Source of the DNA: CAVRXT01 sp049644285
GTDB lineage: Bacteria; Acidobacteriota; Terriglobia; Acidiferrales; UBA7541
Assembly: GCA_049644285.1 (NCBI GenBank)
Contig: JBARRP010000064.1
Span: 42,381 to 106,380 of the forward strand
DNA: 64,000 nt
Direction: 5' to 3'
The stretch's first letter is position 1. Every line of letters begins with the position of its first letter. The translations under genes were made by a program, and so were the position numbers. The notes beneath the pieces were generated by a model. The model had not been told where the DNA came from and ran no database searches. It saw only the letters and a list, made by a program, of their open reading frames with translations. Below are positions 18,534 to 27,866 of this stretch, in pieces.

Positions 18534-19147
18534 TGGGTCTGTTCCTGCAGCTTCGGGCGCTGCGTCTCAGGCACGTCGGCCAAGCCGGCGTGCTGGCTCA
18601 GTTGAAGCGCGCGGATGTAAGCGGCAATCCTCCAGCGGTCCTCCGGCAAAACGCGCGTGGAATAGCTGTACATTCTGCCCAAGCCGTTCGTCATCACGTC
18701 GAAGAAATAGCCCGCCGGAGCGGTGCGCAGGCGATCGATGTGATACGAGGGCGGCGGCGGAAGTCCGCGCTGCACGATCATGCCCCGTCCGCTGCCGGTG
18801 TAATCGTGGCAAGGAGAACAATAAATGTTGTAGCGCTCGCGGCCGCGCTCCAGATCCTTCTGCGTAATCGGGAATGGGAACGTATCGGCTAAAACTCCAT
18901 TCACCTTTCCCGTGTAAAGCAGCTCGTCCGTTCGCAGTTGCCCGCGCGCCACGGTGCCGGGAACGACGGGACGCTCCGATCTTCCATCGTCGAAGAATGT
19001 TGATGGCGCGTAGGGCTTGTATTTTGGCTGCGCGTGCATGTCGAGCCGGCATCCCGAGATCAGCAAGGCGACACCCGCGCACAGACCCAGCAGCGCGGGT
19101 ATCTTTTTCGCGCGTGGCCCGCAAGCGCCCCTCATCCCGGCACTCAT
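18530..19147 (-). CDS. actE: Alternative complex III monoheme cytochrome c lipoprotein ActE
   Basis: 205 residues from an ATG at 19147, one base after the actD stop. An earlier in-frame ATG (19165) would overlap actD. A lipoprotein signal peptide ends LLISGC, so the protein is probably lipid-anchored outside the membrane. The single heme motif is CSPCH (about residue 115), with PLEDRWRI-like residues (RVLPEDRWRIAAYIRALQ) closing the class I cytochrome fold. It would carry electrons from the pentaheme ActA to the oxidase or to a soluble cytochrome. Confidence 0.88.
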   Translation of the reverse strand: MSAGMRGACGPRAKKIPALLGLCAGVALLISGCRLDMHAQPKYKPYAPSTFFDDGRSERPVVPGTVARGQLRTDELLYTGKVNGVLADTFPFPITQKDLERGRERYNIYCSPCHDYTGSGRGMIVQRGLPPPPSYHIDRLRTAPAGYFFDVMTNGLGRMYSYSTRVLPEDRWRIAAYIRALQLSQHAGLADVPETQRPKLQEQTQ

Positions 19148-19148
19148 C

Positions 19149-19685
19149 TCAAGCTTCGATCTCATATACGCCCAGAGCCTTCAGACCCTCGAGAAACCGC
19201 TTCGTCTTCACCAAATCGAACTGGCGATCTCGCGCCTTGACGCACAGAAAGAACCGGTCGCGAGTCGCCAGCGCAAACCGTGGAACGTTGAATACGGGGT
19301 GGTACGGCGTCGGCAGCCCGTTCAGCGCCAGCAGGCCAAGTACGCACGAAAGCGCGGCTCCCAGAACAGTCATCTCGAACGTAATGGGAATAAACGCCGG
19401 CCAACTGTTATAAGGCTTCCCGCCGATGTTCAGAGGGTAATTGACCGCGCTGGCCCAATACTGTAAGAGAAACCCGCCGATGCAACCGCACACGCCGCCG
19501 ATCAGGACAATCAGCGGCAGCATCGTGCGGTGGAAGCCGACCGCTTCGGAGAGACCTTCAATCGGCATCGGCGAAAACGCGTCGATGCGCTTATAGCCCG
19601 CCGCATGAGTGTGACGCGCCGCCTCCAGCAGCGCTTCGGGTTTGTCGAACTCAGCCATCAGGCCGTAGACCGGATGCCTTCTCAT
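19149..19685 (-). CDS. actD: Alternative complex III subunit ActD (DUF3341)
   Basis: 178 residues. The N-terminus has YGLMAEFDKPEALLEAAR and GYKRIDAFSPMPIEGL, the standard DUF3341 opening. Two membrane helices follow (LPLIVLIGGVCGCIGGFLLQY and MTVLGAALSCVLGLLAL), then a C-terminal cytoplasmic part with RDRFFLCVKARD. ActD is a structural membrane subunit without cofactors. The ATG starts 52 bases after the actB stop, and actE begins one base after its own stop. Confidence 0.9.
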   Translation of the reverse strand: MRRHPVYGLMAEFDKPEALLEAARHTHAAGYKRIDAFSPMPIEGLSEAVGFHRTMLPLIVLIGGVCGCIGGFLLQYWASAVNYPLNIGGKPYNSWPAFIPITFEMTVLGAALSCVLGLLALNGLPTPYHPVFNVPRFALATRDRFFLCVKARDRQFDLVKTKRFLEGLKALGVYEIEA

Positions 19686-19737
19686 ATTCCTCGCACGCCC
19701 TCGGACAATCCCGCGCCCACCCGGTTAGCTGCCAATA

Positions 19738-22700
19738 TCATTCCGTAATCTCCGGATTGGGATTTCGCAGCCGCGCCAGATAAGTCGTGCGCGGCCGCGT
19801 ATTCAAATCGTCCAGCAATGCATAGTTTCGCGACTGGGCCTTGAGCTTCGCAACGCGGCTGTTTGCGTCGTTGATATTTCCAAACACGATCGCCTGCGCA
19901 GGACAAACAGCCTGGCAAGCGGTCACGATTTCGCCGTCGCGCACTTTCCGGTCTTCTTCCTCCGCCTGAATCTTTGCCGCGTTGATTCGCTGCAGGCAGT
20001 AGGTACACTTCTCCATTACCCCGCGGCTGCGCACCGTGACGTTCGGGTTCCGCAAGCCATAGAGGCTTGGCGTTGTCCAGTCCTGGAACAACTTGAAATT
20101 AAATCGACGAACCTTGTATGGGCAGTTGTTCGAGCAGTAGCGCGTCCCAACGCAGCGGTTGTACACCATCACGTTCAGCCCCTCGGGGCTGTGGACCGTG
20201 GCGCCGACCGGACACACGACTTCACAAGGGGCGTCCTCGCAATGCATGCACAGCACTGGCTCGACATAGGTCTCCGGATTTTCCAACCCGCCGCGAAAAT
20301 AAGTGTCCACGCGAATCCAGTGCATCTCTCGACCGCGCGCAACCTGATCCTTGCCCACAACCGGGATATTGTTCTCCGCCTGGCACGCCACCACGCACGC
20401 ATTGCATCCAATACAGCTATTCAGGTCGATCGCCATTCCCCAGGAGTAGCCGGTGTCCTTGAATCCGGGATAAAGCGTCAACCCCTTCGAAGTCTCCTCT
20501 CGCGGGTCCTTGGCAAAATCGGGATTCTTCCGGAATTCGTCAAGTGTCCCCACGCGCACCAATTCCCGGCTGAAAGCAGCGATACTTTCCTCCTCGCCGC
20601 GATGCCCTTCGAAATCGATCAGGTGATGATGCTGGGTGGTCGCCAGCTCGTAACGACCACTCGTCCGGTCGATGTGGAGATCACCGGCAATCCACGGTGC
20701 CACCGACGTTCGCATGACGTAGGAGTCGAATCCGACCCCCACTGCGACCTTGCCAACGCGTCGGCGGCCGTTCCCCAGGTGCAGCGTAATTGAGTTGTCG
20801 GCCTGCCCCGGCGCGATCCACACCGGAACCAGGAGCTGTCGCCCGTTGCTTGTGAGCCGCACCACATCGCCGTTGTTCACCCCGAGTTGCTGCGCCGTGG
20901 CGGGGCTGACCAGCGCCGGATTGTCCCAGGTAAGTTTCGTGAATGGCTTCGGCAATTCCTGCAGCCAACCGTTATTGGCGAAGCGGCCGTCTCCGAGCGT
21001 TGGATCCGGGCGGAAGACAAGCTCGAGCCCGCTCGAACCTTCCGTTGCAAGTGGGAGAAACGAGCCCGGCGCGCCTAAATGAACGAGTGGAGGTCTTGCC
21101 GGCAGCGCCGTTCCTTTCATCCAGCCGTTATGCAGCGTGAGCTCCCAGAAATTCTCGAAGTCCTTGTCGGCTTCTTGAGCTGGCCGTTGGCTCTTCCAGT
21201 AGCTGCGAACGATCTCGTGCGCCGACTGATCGGGCTGGCCGGAGAGGATCGCCAGCATCTCGTGTGCGGACTTGCCTTGGTACAGCGGAGCAATCAACGG
21301 CTGGATGATGCCGACCGTGCCGTCATACGCCCGTGAATCGCCCCACGATTCGAGGAAGTGCGCTTCGGGCAGGTGCCAGTTACAGAGCTCCGAAGTCTCG
21401 TCGTTATGCAGGCTGAGATGCACCCGCTGCTTCACTCTCAACAAGTTGTTGGCGAAGTCCAAATCTGCCGGCGCGTTGAAAACGGGATTGCCGCCGAGGA
21501 TGATCAGCAAGCTCGCGCCGCCTGAACTCATGTCGGCGACAAGTTGGCGCAGCGATTCCAACTCGTTCACCGGCGCCGCTTCGAGCGGATCGGTGTAAAT
21601 CACCGTCTGCCCAACGTTCGCGAGTGCCCAGTTCATGGCGTGAGCCAACGAATGCACAATGGGCGGCTGGTGCTCTCCCGCAACAATGACGCAGGAACCG
21701 CGGTGATTGTTCAGGTCGCGCGCCACCGCGCGAATCCATTCGGCCGGAATCTTGCTGGTGGCTGAGCTGCCAGCGCCGGCCGGCGTTCCGAGCGCCACTG
21801 ACAGCGCGCGTGCGAAGGTTTCGACTTCGCTCGCCCGAATCGGCTGGCGATGATCCGCCATCATCCCCGTATTTGTCGGCGTGCTTTCGATGACGTACAG
21901 CCGGTTCATTTTCACGGACGGCGAGCTGACCCGGCGGCGATTCGAATAATCCCACGCGTGCCGCACATGGCCGGGGCCCGAACACAGGAAATCGGCGTCC
22001 AGCGAGAGAATTACTTCCGTCTGATCGAATCGATAGGTCGTGTTCACGTAACGGCCGAACGCGAGGCGCGAGCCTTCGCGAACCGAATCGCGATCGCAGG
22101 GTTCATACTGATGCCACTTCGCCGCAGGAAATTCCGCGAGCAGCGCGCGAATCTGTGCCGCCAGCGATGGTGAATAGACCGTCTCAGTCAAGATCCGCAG
22201 ACCGGCGCCTTGGTTGTCCTTCAGATTGAGCCGCGCATTCGCGATGGCCGTTGAAAACGCGCCCCAATCACTGATCCTTCCCTCGTGGATCACTACCTGG
22301 GCGCGATCCGGGTCGTATAGATTCAGCACCGAAGCCTGCGCGAAGATGTCCGTAGCCCCCATGCTTCCTGGGTGCTCGGGATTCCCTTCCACTTTGGTCG
22401 GTCGCCCCATGTGGCTTTCCACAAGCAAGCCCGTCGCGGCGCCGTCGTAGGGCATCGACGTGGCATAGAAGAGAGGCTTGCCCGGAATGATTTCCTCGGG
22501 AGCCCGCACGTAGGGAACGATCTTCTCGGCCGGAAGTTTCGTGCAGGCGCTCAGCCCGGCAAGCGCCGCCGATGCCGCCATCAGCTTCAGGACATCGCGC
22601 CGGTTGATTCCTTCCGGGACTTCCTTATCGGCATTGGGAAATTCGTGGTGCAGGAATTCGGTATATTCGGGCGTCCCTGCCAACTCCTCGAGGCTCTGCC

Positions 22701-22785
22701 AGAACCGTTTCTGGCCCGATTGCGCGAGCTTCGCGTGGATCGCCGCCAGATCTAATGCGGCCTTCGGATTCGGTTGCGAACTCAT
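19738..22785 (-). CDS. actB: Alternative complex III iron-sulfur subunit ActB (molybdopterin-like plus ferredoxin domains)
   Basis: 1015 residues. A twin-arginine motif (NRRDVLKLM, Arg 62-63) preceded by a long N-terminal extension and followed by a hydrophobic stretch ending SAC indicates Tat export. The first two thirds resemble a molybdopterin oxidoreductase domain that in ActB carries no molybdenum. The last third is a NrfC-like ferredoxin domain with CIGCNACVVAC, CMHCEDAPCEVVC, CVGTRYCSNNCPY, CTYCLQR and CQAVCPAQA cysteines, enough for four clusters. The gene lies 22 bases after actA. It relays electrons within the complex. Confidence 0.93.
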   Translation of the reverse strand: MSSQPNPKAALDLAAIHAKLAQSGQKRFWQSLEELAGTPEYTEFLHHEFPNADKEVPEGINRRDVLKLMAASAALAGLSACTKLPAEKIVPYVRAPEEIIPGKPLFYATSMPYDGAATGLLVESHMGRPTKVEGNPEHPGSMGATDIFAQASVLNLYDPDRAQVVIHEGRISDWGAFSTAIANARLNLKDNQGAGLRILTETVYSPSLAAQIRALLAEFPAAKWHQYEPCDRDSVREGSRLAFGRYVNTTYRFDQTEVILSLDADFLCSGPGHVRHAWDYSNRRRVSSPSVKMNRLYVIESTPTNTGMMADHRQPIRASEVETFARALSVALGTPAGAGSSATSKIPAEWIRAVARDLNNHRGSCVIVAGEHQPPIVHSLAHAMNWALANVGQTVIYTDPLEAAPVNELESLRQLVADMSSGGASLLIILGGNPVFNAPADLDFANNLLRVKQRVHLSLHNDETSELCNWHLPEAHFLESWGDSRAYDGTVGIIQPLIAPLYQGKSAHEMLAILSGQPDQSAHEIVRSYWKSQRPAQEADKDFENFWELTLHNGWMKGTALPARPPLVHLGAPGSFLPLATEGSSGLELVFRPDPTLGDGRFANNGWLQELPKPFTKLTWDNPALVSPATAQQLGVNNGDVVRLTSNGRQLLVPVWIAPGQADNSITLHLGNGRRRVGKVAVGVGFDSYVMRTSVAPWIAGDLHIDRTSGRYELATTQHHHLIDFEGHRGEEESIAAFSRELVRVGTLDEFRKNPDFAKDPREETSKGLTLYPGFKDTGYSWGMAIDLNSCIGCNACVVACQAENNIPVVGKDQVARGREMHWIRVDTYFRGGLENPETYVEPVLCMHCEDAPCEVVCPVGATVHSPEGLNVMVYNRCVGTRYCSNNCPYKVRRFNFKLFQDWTTPSLYGLRNPNVTVRSRGVMEKCTYCLQRINAAKIQAEEEDRKVRDGEIVTACQAVCPAQAIVFGNINDANSRVAKLKAQSRNYALLDDLNTRPRTTYLARLRNPNPEITE

Positions 22786-22807
22786 CGTCTGTTCTTCATT
22801 TCGGCGT

Positions 22808-23458
22808 TCACCGATGACATGTGTCGCAATTCGTCAGGCTCTGAATCTTGTATTCCTTCACCAGCCTCCGGCCAAGCTCGAGCTGATTGGGCGGCGGGTG
22901 GTAGCTCGTGCGGAAGACGAATTCCTTCGGCCGCACGTACAACTCCGGCTGGCGGTGGCAATCGAGGCACCATTTCATTTGCAGCGTGTTCGCGCGCCAG
23001 GTGAGCGGCATCTCCGCGATCGGCCCATGGCAAGTAGTGCAGCCGATTCCCTTGGCCACATGGATGCTGTGATTGAAATAGACGAAATCCGGCAGCGCAT
23101 TCACCCGCGTCCATTCCATCGATTTGTCATCACGGTAGCTGGCCCGGACCGGCTCGAGCATCGGACTGTTCACCCAGATCTGCGAATGGCAGCTCATGCA
23201 CGTCTGCGTCGGCGGGAGTCCCGCAAAAGAAGACGTCTCTACCGAAGTGTGGCAATACCGGCAGTCGATCCCTAACTCCCCGGCATGGTGCTTGTGACTG
23301 AATGGAACCGGCTGGGGCTTAGCCACGTTCACGTCGGTGTAGTAGGGCGATTCCCCGATGGCATAAAGGGCGTAACTGAGCCCGGCCAGAATGAACGCAC
23401 CGCCATAGATGCTGAGCCGCGAGATTGTATTCGTGCTGCGATGAAAGATTTGCGCCAT
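22808..23458 (-). CDS. actA: Alternative complex III pentaheme cytochrome c ActA
   Basis: 216 residues with one N-terminal anchor helix (IYGGAFILAGLSYALYAI) and five heme-binding CxxCH motifs: CRYCH, CMSCH, CTTCH, CLDCH and the terminal CDTCH. Histidine-rich segments (FSHKHHAGELGIDC, YFNHSIHVAKGIGC) provide distal ligands, a cytochrome c7/c3-like pattern. This is the periplasmic multiheme subunit that passes electrons from the quinol-oxidising part to ActE. It sits between actC and actB in this operon. Confidence 0.94.
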   Translation of the reverse strand: MAQIFHRSTNTISRLSIYGGAFILAGLSYALYAIGESPYYTDVNVAKPQPVPFSHKHHAGELGIDCRYCHTSVETSSFAGLPPTQTCMSCHSQIWVNSPMLEPVRASYRDDKSMEWTRVNALPDFVYFNHSIHVAKGIGCTTCHGPIAEMPLTWRANTLQMKWCLDCHRQPELYVRPKEFVFRTSYHPPPNQLELGRRLVKEYKIQSLTNCDTCHR

Positions 23459-23519
23459 CGAAAACTCACGCCGGCTGCGGCAACGCGCAACCCCTCAGCC
23501 GGCTAACGAATGCGTCCCT

Positions 23520-24905
23520 CTACTTTTTCTCCTCCGAGGTCTCTCCCACGAGCGTCCGCATCTCGAAGATCGAGATCAACGGCAGATAGCGGATGAACAG
23601 GTACAACAACGTCAAAAACAGCCCAATCGAGCCGGCATACGTCGCCCAGTCCCACCGCGTCGGGTAATACATCCCCCACGCCGAAGGCATGAAATCGCGG
23701 TGCAGGCTGGTTACGACGATGACAAACCGCTCGAGCCACATCCCCACGTTCACCACGATTGAAATCACGAACAGCGCCAACACATTCCTTCGCACCTTGC
23801 TCGCCCACAGCGCTTGCGGGATCGCGATATTGCACAGAATCAGCAGCCAATACACCACCGCGTACGGCCCGGCCATGCGGTTCACGATCATGTATTTATC
23901 GAACTGGTTGCCGCTGTAGAACGCCATGAATGTTTCCATCATGTAGCCGTACGCCACGATCAATCCCGTCGCCAGCATCACCTTGGCCATATTGTCCAGG
24001 TGGCGCATGGTGATGAAATCTTCCAGGTGATAATACTTGCGAATTGGAATGGCCAGCGTCAGCACCATTGCAAAGCCGGAATAAATCGCGCCGGCCACGA
24101 AATAGGGAGGAAAAATCGTGCTATGCCACCCGGGGACCATGGCGACGGTGAAGTCGAAACTCACCACCGTGTGCACGGAAACAACGAGTGGTGTTGCCAA
24201 GCCTGCCAGCAGCAGTGAAGCCGTCTCATAGCGATGCCAGTGAACCGCCGAACCGCGCCACCCCATCGCCAGGATCCCGTAGAAGATCTGCGCCGCCCGG
24301 TTCTTCGCCCGATCGCGCAGCGTGGCCAGGTCCGGAATCAATCCCACAAACCAGAAGAGCAAAGAAACCGTGGCATAGGTGGAAACCGCGAAGACGTCCC
24401 AAACCAGCGGGCTGCGGAATTGCGGCCACGTGCCCATATAGTTCGGGTAGTAAGGGAACAGCCAGTAAGCCAGCCATGGCCGTCCCATGTGAAGCACCGG
24501 AAACAATCCGGCGCACGATACGGCAAAGAGTGTCATGGCCTCCGCAAATCGGTTGATCGAGGTGCGCCAGCGCTGACGCAACAGAAGAAGAATCGCGGAG
24601 ATGAGTGTCCCGGCGTGGCCGATCCCGATCCACCAAACAAAATTCACGATCGCGAATCCCCACGCCACCGGAATCATGATTCCCCAGATGCCCACGCCGA
24701 CCGCAAGCAGGTAGGAAACCGCCACCATCAATAGCATCAGCAAGAGGAAGGAAATGGAAAAGCCGATGAGCCACCCGGTCCGCTTACGCTGCCCCAGGAC
24801 GATGGCAGCGATCTTGTCCGTTACCGTCGCGAACGTGTATCCCGGCTCGATGAGCGGAGGGACTTTCCCGGCTTCCGTCGAACTGTGAAGACCCTCAGGT
24901 TCCAC
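23520..24905 (-). CDS. actC: Alternative complex III quinol-oxidising membrane subunit ActC (NrfD family)
   Basis: 461 residues with about ten membrane helices of the NrfD/PsrC family. Recognisable stretches are FVWWIGIGHAGTLISAILLL, WRTSINRFAEAMTLFAVSCAG and FPVLHMGRPWLAYWLFPYPN-like residues. The quinol-binding His/Asp environment is in the GHAGT and HMGRP loops. It is the first gene of the respiratory operon here, so the order is C-A-B-D-E-F rather than the A-B-C-D-E-F of described operons. It oxidises menaquinol or ubiquinol at the membrane. Confidence 0.92.
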   Translation of the reverse strand: MEPEGLHSSTEAGKVPPLIEPGYTFATVTDKIAAIVLGQRKRTGWLIGFSISFLLLMLLMVAVSYLLAVGVGIWGIMIPVAWGFAIVNFVWWIGIGHAGTLISAILLLLRQRWRTSINRFAEAMTLFAVSCAGLFPVLHMGRPWLAYWLFPYYPNYMGTWPQFRSPLVWDVFAVSTYATVSLLFWFVGLIPDLATLRDRAKNRAAQIFYGILAMGWRGSAVHWHRYETASLLLAGLATPLVVSVHTVVSFDFTVAMVPGWHSTIFPPYFVAGAIYSGFAMVLTLAIPIRKYYHLEDFITMRHLDNMAKVMLATGLIVAYGYMMETFMAFYSGNQFDKYMIVNRMAGPYAVVYWLLILCNIAIPQALWASKVRRNVLALFVISIVVNVGMWLERFVIVVTSLHRDFMPSAWGMYYPTRWDWATYAGSIGLFLTLLYLFIRYLPLISIFEMRTLVGETSEEKK

Positions 24906-25385
24906 GACGCAAATCCAGTTGATCCAGGCTGATTTTGAAAGACCTGTGGCAGGGGCACCGCAGGTCAGCTAAAAGGGGCAAGCGGCTGTCCGACCCCCAA
25001 GGCTCTTCTCAACGAACCGCGAACCGCCGCCTGGTATCTGATGCGACTCCGATCGATAATGCCAAATGAAATATCGAACGAATTCTTTCTCTGTCCGTTA
25101 CTTCAGAAAGTGAGCCATATCAGACGCCACAGAATAAAACCGGGGAGTCGCAGACGCAAGTTGAAAGATTTCCTCCCAGGAACCTGCGCTCTAATCCTTC
25201 AGCATGTCTGACAATTTCAGCCGCTCCGCCAGATGCTCCGCTGGCGAGGCACGTCCCCGACTACATTGATGAAGACAACCGCTGAAAGGGTGCGCAGGTT
25301 TTCATCCCGAAGGAGCCCGCACCTCAGGCCGGTCAGCTCTCAGAATGCCGTCAATCAGGCGTGCAGCAAATTTGTCGGCTTGGCG
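24906..25385. other. Intergenic region upstream of the respiratory operon
   Basis: About 480 bases between the ActC start and the MsrA stop, with both flanking genes on the minus strand. It must contain the promoter and leader of the ACIII-oxidase operon. I could not identify a confident promoter pair, and no coding frame on either strand shows recognisable protein sequence. The part near 25040-25130 is noticeably more AT-rich than the surroundings and is the most likely promoter location. Confidence 0.4.
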
Positions 25386-25868
25386 CTACGAAGGCAGGTG
25401 ACAGGAAGCCACGCCGCGCTTCTCGAAATACTGCTGGTGATATTCCTCGGCGCGCCAGAATTGCGATGCGGGTTTGATTTCCGTGACAATCGGCCGGCGG
25501 TATTGTCCGGACTGCTCGAGTTTCTGCTTTGACGCGCGCGCCGCCGCTTCCTGCTCCGGACTATGAAAGAAAATCGCGGACCGGTACTGCGTGCCGACAT
25601 CCGGCCCCTGCCGATTCGGGGTTGTCGGATCATGCTCGTTCCAAAAGACGTTCAGGAGATCGTCGTAAGAGACCTGGGCCGGATCAAACTCGACTTCCAC
25701 GGATTCGGCGTGGCCGGTGCGCCCCGAGCAAACGTCCTGGTATGTGGGGTTAAGCGTCGTCCCACCGCTGTACCCCACCGTCGTTGACTTCACCCCCGGT
25801 GCCTTCCGGAAAGCGGCTTCGACTCCCCAGAAACACCCCGCTGCAAATGTCGCTTTCTCCAAAGCCAT
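25386..25868 (-). CDS. msrA: Peptide-methionine (S)-S-oxide reductase
   Basis: 160 residues. The catalytic cysteine lies in the N-terminal AAGCFWGVEAAFRK motif, followed by VGYSGGTTLNPTYQDVCSG, GHAESVEVEFDP and a C-terminal YHQQYFEKRG. A cysteine near the end (GVASCHLPS) can act as the resolving residue. It repairs oxidised methionine in proteins using thioredoxin. It stands alone: neighbours on both sides are separated by at least 185 bases. Confidence 0.94.
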   Translation of the reverse strand: MALEKATFAAGCFWGVEAAFRKAPGVKSTTVGYSGGTTLNPTYQDVCSGRTGHAESVEVEFDPAQVSYDDLLNVFWNEHDPTTPNRQGPDVGTQYRSAIFFHSPEQEAAARASKQKLEQSGQYRRPIVTEIKPASQFWRAEEYHQQYFEKRGVASCHLPS

Positions 25869-25965
25869 TTCGCTTATCCCCCGGTATTCATTTCTTGCAG
25901 CCTCATTCTACCCGATTTGATGCGCCGATGCGCGGGTCCGACCCAACCCGCGCAGTGGTTCACTT

Positions 25966-25987
25966 CCCGAGAGGCGCGCTTCTCGGG
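25966..25987 (-). terminator. Hairpin downstream of the MBL-fold gene
   Basis: A perfect seven-base stem CCCGAGA / TCTCGGG with an eight-base loop lies about 66 bases after the stop of the metallo-beta-lactamase-fold gene. It lacks a clear T-tract in the minus direction, so a role as transcription terminator is only a guess. Confidence 0.3.
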
Positions 25988-26053
25988 CGCGACCTGGCAG
26001 AAGAGGCGTTGCTTCTTTGACCCGCTCACCCGACGGCTTCTCGCCCTTCTCTA

Positions 26054-27493
26054 TCAGTCTCCAGCCGCTTTTTGCAGTTCGGAGAACGCCACCACGATCC
26101 CATGGAGCGGCGCGATCGTATTCACGTCCAGCTTAAGGCGCTGGATGTTCTGGTAGAGATTGGCCGTGAAGTTATGAGCGCGAGGCCCCGTCGGCGGAGG
26201 CGTGGTCGGTGTGGCGGGTGTGAAGTCGTCTGCTTCCACCAGGATTTTCTCCTTGGGGAGGTACACGAACATGAGGCCGGCATTGTGATTGTCGCCCTCC
26301 ACGTGATAAATCTCGAGCGACCGGCCGCCATCTTCCAGAACATACTTGTCCTTCACGGTGATGAACGCCGGCTTCTTCGGGTTCTGCGAAAGCTGGTCCG
26401 GCGCCAGCGTGCGCGGTGCGTTAAAGGTTTGCTCGTAGAAGGGCTTATTGATCTCATTGGTGATGATCGTGGCTCCCTCCGCGACATACGTCCGGATGCC
26501 GCCCGAGTGATCGTAGTGGTGGTGCGTGTTGATCAAATACTTGAAGGGCTTGTTGGGAGCCAGCTTTTTGGCTTCGGCGATGACGGCCAGCGACCGAGCT
26601 TCGTTCAGCGGCGCCTCGATCATCACCAGATAGTTCGGATACTCGACCAGAACGCTGTTGTGTGTGCCGCCGCCAAGGAACCATACTCCATCAGCCATCT
26701 TCTGCGACTGGACGTTGACCGGCGGGAGTGTCGCTGATCGCACTGCGTCGGGCACCGGGAGATCGAGGTCCACGTTGGCCTGCACGCTGGTCACCGCCAC
26801 GTCCATCACCGGATGCCCTCCCTGCTTCTGCACGATCATGGTCGGGAACTTCACACCATTGAAATCCTTGTAGCCGGAGTAAGTCGTCTCCACCAGCATG
26901 TCCCCGAGCACCGGATTGGGAATCCAGGTTTCTGTCACGGCGACCATGTTCTGGTTGTCAATCGTGCCGTTCACTTTGAGCTTGCCCATCGTGAACGACA
27001 CCACGGTTCCGCCTTTGCCCTTCTTGGCGGTCGCGTTGTTCTCCGCGGCAGCCTTCAGGAAGCCGTGCGGCGTGAGCCAGATCTGCAGCTGCCGCTCGTC
27101 GGCCGCGGCCACCTGCGGCTGGGGAGCTTTCCCGGGCTGGTCCCACGCGTATTGGCCACTCACGAGGTTGACTTGCTTCTGCTCCCCAGCGAACGGACGC
27201 CCCCCACCTTGAACCGGCGGAGTTGGTTCAACGCGGGTCAATTCCTCCTTCGAGGATCGGGAGGCATAGTCAATGGTTCGGATATAGGTGGTGACATTGG
27301 TTTCCGGGTATGCCGAATTGGGGGTATAAGACTGGCCCAGTTGGTTGTAGTGGCCGGTGCCCGAATACTGGATCGATTTCACGTCGCCCATCGCCTTGGT
27401 GGCCGCTTGCAAAACGGTCTTGGCGTCTTGGGCCGAAGCCATTCCAGTGCACAAGGCAAACACCGTAAGCGCGACGCCTAATCTTTTCGCCAT
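26054..27493 (-). CDS. Secreted metallo-beta-lactamase-fold hydrolase
   Basis: 479 residues. The ATG at 27493 is preceded by a strong GGAGGAGAGGAG and starts a signal peptide (LGVALTVFALCTGMASAQ). Upstream in-frame sequence is non-coding. Residues 20-260 form a beta-rich domain (KAMGDVKSIQYSGTGHYNQ) like an outer-membrane lipoprotein-sorting fold. The second half is a metallo-beta-lactamase domain with the zinc motif NTHHHYDHSGG, a third ligand His in VEGDNHNAGLMFVY, the Asp in VEADDF and a final APLHG. The substrate is unknown. It is exported, and the gene is divergent from a secreted amidohydrolase. Confidence 0.87.
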   Translation of the reverse strand: MAKRLGVALTVFALCTGMASAQDAKTVLQAATKAMGDVKSIQYSGTGHYNQLGQSYTPNSAYPETNVTTYIRTIDYASRSSKEELTRVEPTPPVQGGGRPFAGEQKQVNLVSGQYAWDQPGKAPQPQVAAADERQLQIWLTPHGFLKAAAENNATAKKGKGGTVVSFTMGKLKVNGTIDNQNMVAVTETWIPNPVLGDMLVETTYSGYKDFNGVKFPTMIVQKQGGHPVMDVAVTSVQANVDLDLPVPDAVRSATLPPVNVQSQKMADGVWFLGGGTHNSVLVEYPNYLVMIEAPLNEARSLAVIAEAKKLAPNKPFKYLINTHHHYDHSGGIRTYVAEGATIITNEINKPFYEQTFNAPRTLAPDQLSQNPKKPAFITVKDKYVLEDGGRSLEIYHVEGDNHNAGLMFVYLPKEKILVEADDFTPATPTTPPPTGPRAHNFTANLYQNIQRLKLDVNTIAPLHGIVVAFSELQKAAGD

Positions 27494-27512
27494 AGCTCCT
27501 CTCCTCCATTTC

Positions 27513-27530
27513 AAATCGGTAGGCCGATTT
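27513..27530. promoter_or_regulatory. Perfect inverted repeat in the 5' leader of the MBL-fold gene
   Basis: AAATCGG-TAGG-CCGATTT is a perfect seven-base inverted repeat with a four-base loop, about 20 bases upstream of the MBL-fold start codon. It may be an operator or an mRNA leader hairpin. Function is inferred only from position and symmetry. Confidence 0.4.
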
Positions 27531-27866
27531 CCGGGTGATGATATACCGAGCCGCCTCCCAGGAGAAGCTGCCGGTCTTCGGCATTCCGCACAGACCCCTC
27601 CCGCACCCACCTGAGGCGCAGTCTGTCTTTTGACGAGAAGCTCAGTACAAGCATAGAGAACGAAAAACGCGGTGGTCGGCCGATCACTGCCAAGTGAGGC
27701 GGCTTCCCGGAAACTCGTCCTGTTCGATTCGCGCCCAATCCAACAAAGAAGATGCCACCGCGCTTGAATCGGTCTCAAGCCTGAGGTAGGTTTGCGCAGC
27801 CAGCAACGCCAGTCGGACCGATTTGCTGGGTCTTGCGCGAAGAATCCAAGCACAAGGGAGGAAAAA

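Noticed and set aside
20000..22785. ActB considered as a functional molybdenum enzyme
   Set aside because: The neighbouring ActA, C, D, E and F genes show that this is the cofactor-poor alternative complex III subunit, not a formate or polysulfide enzyme.
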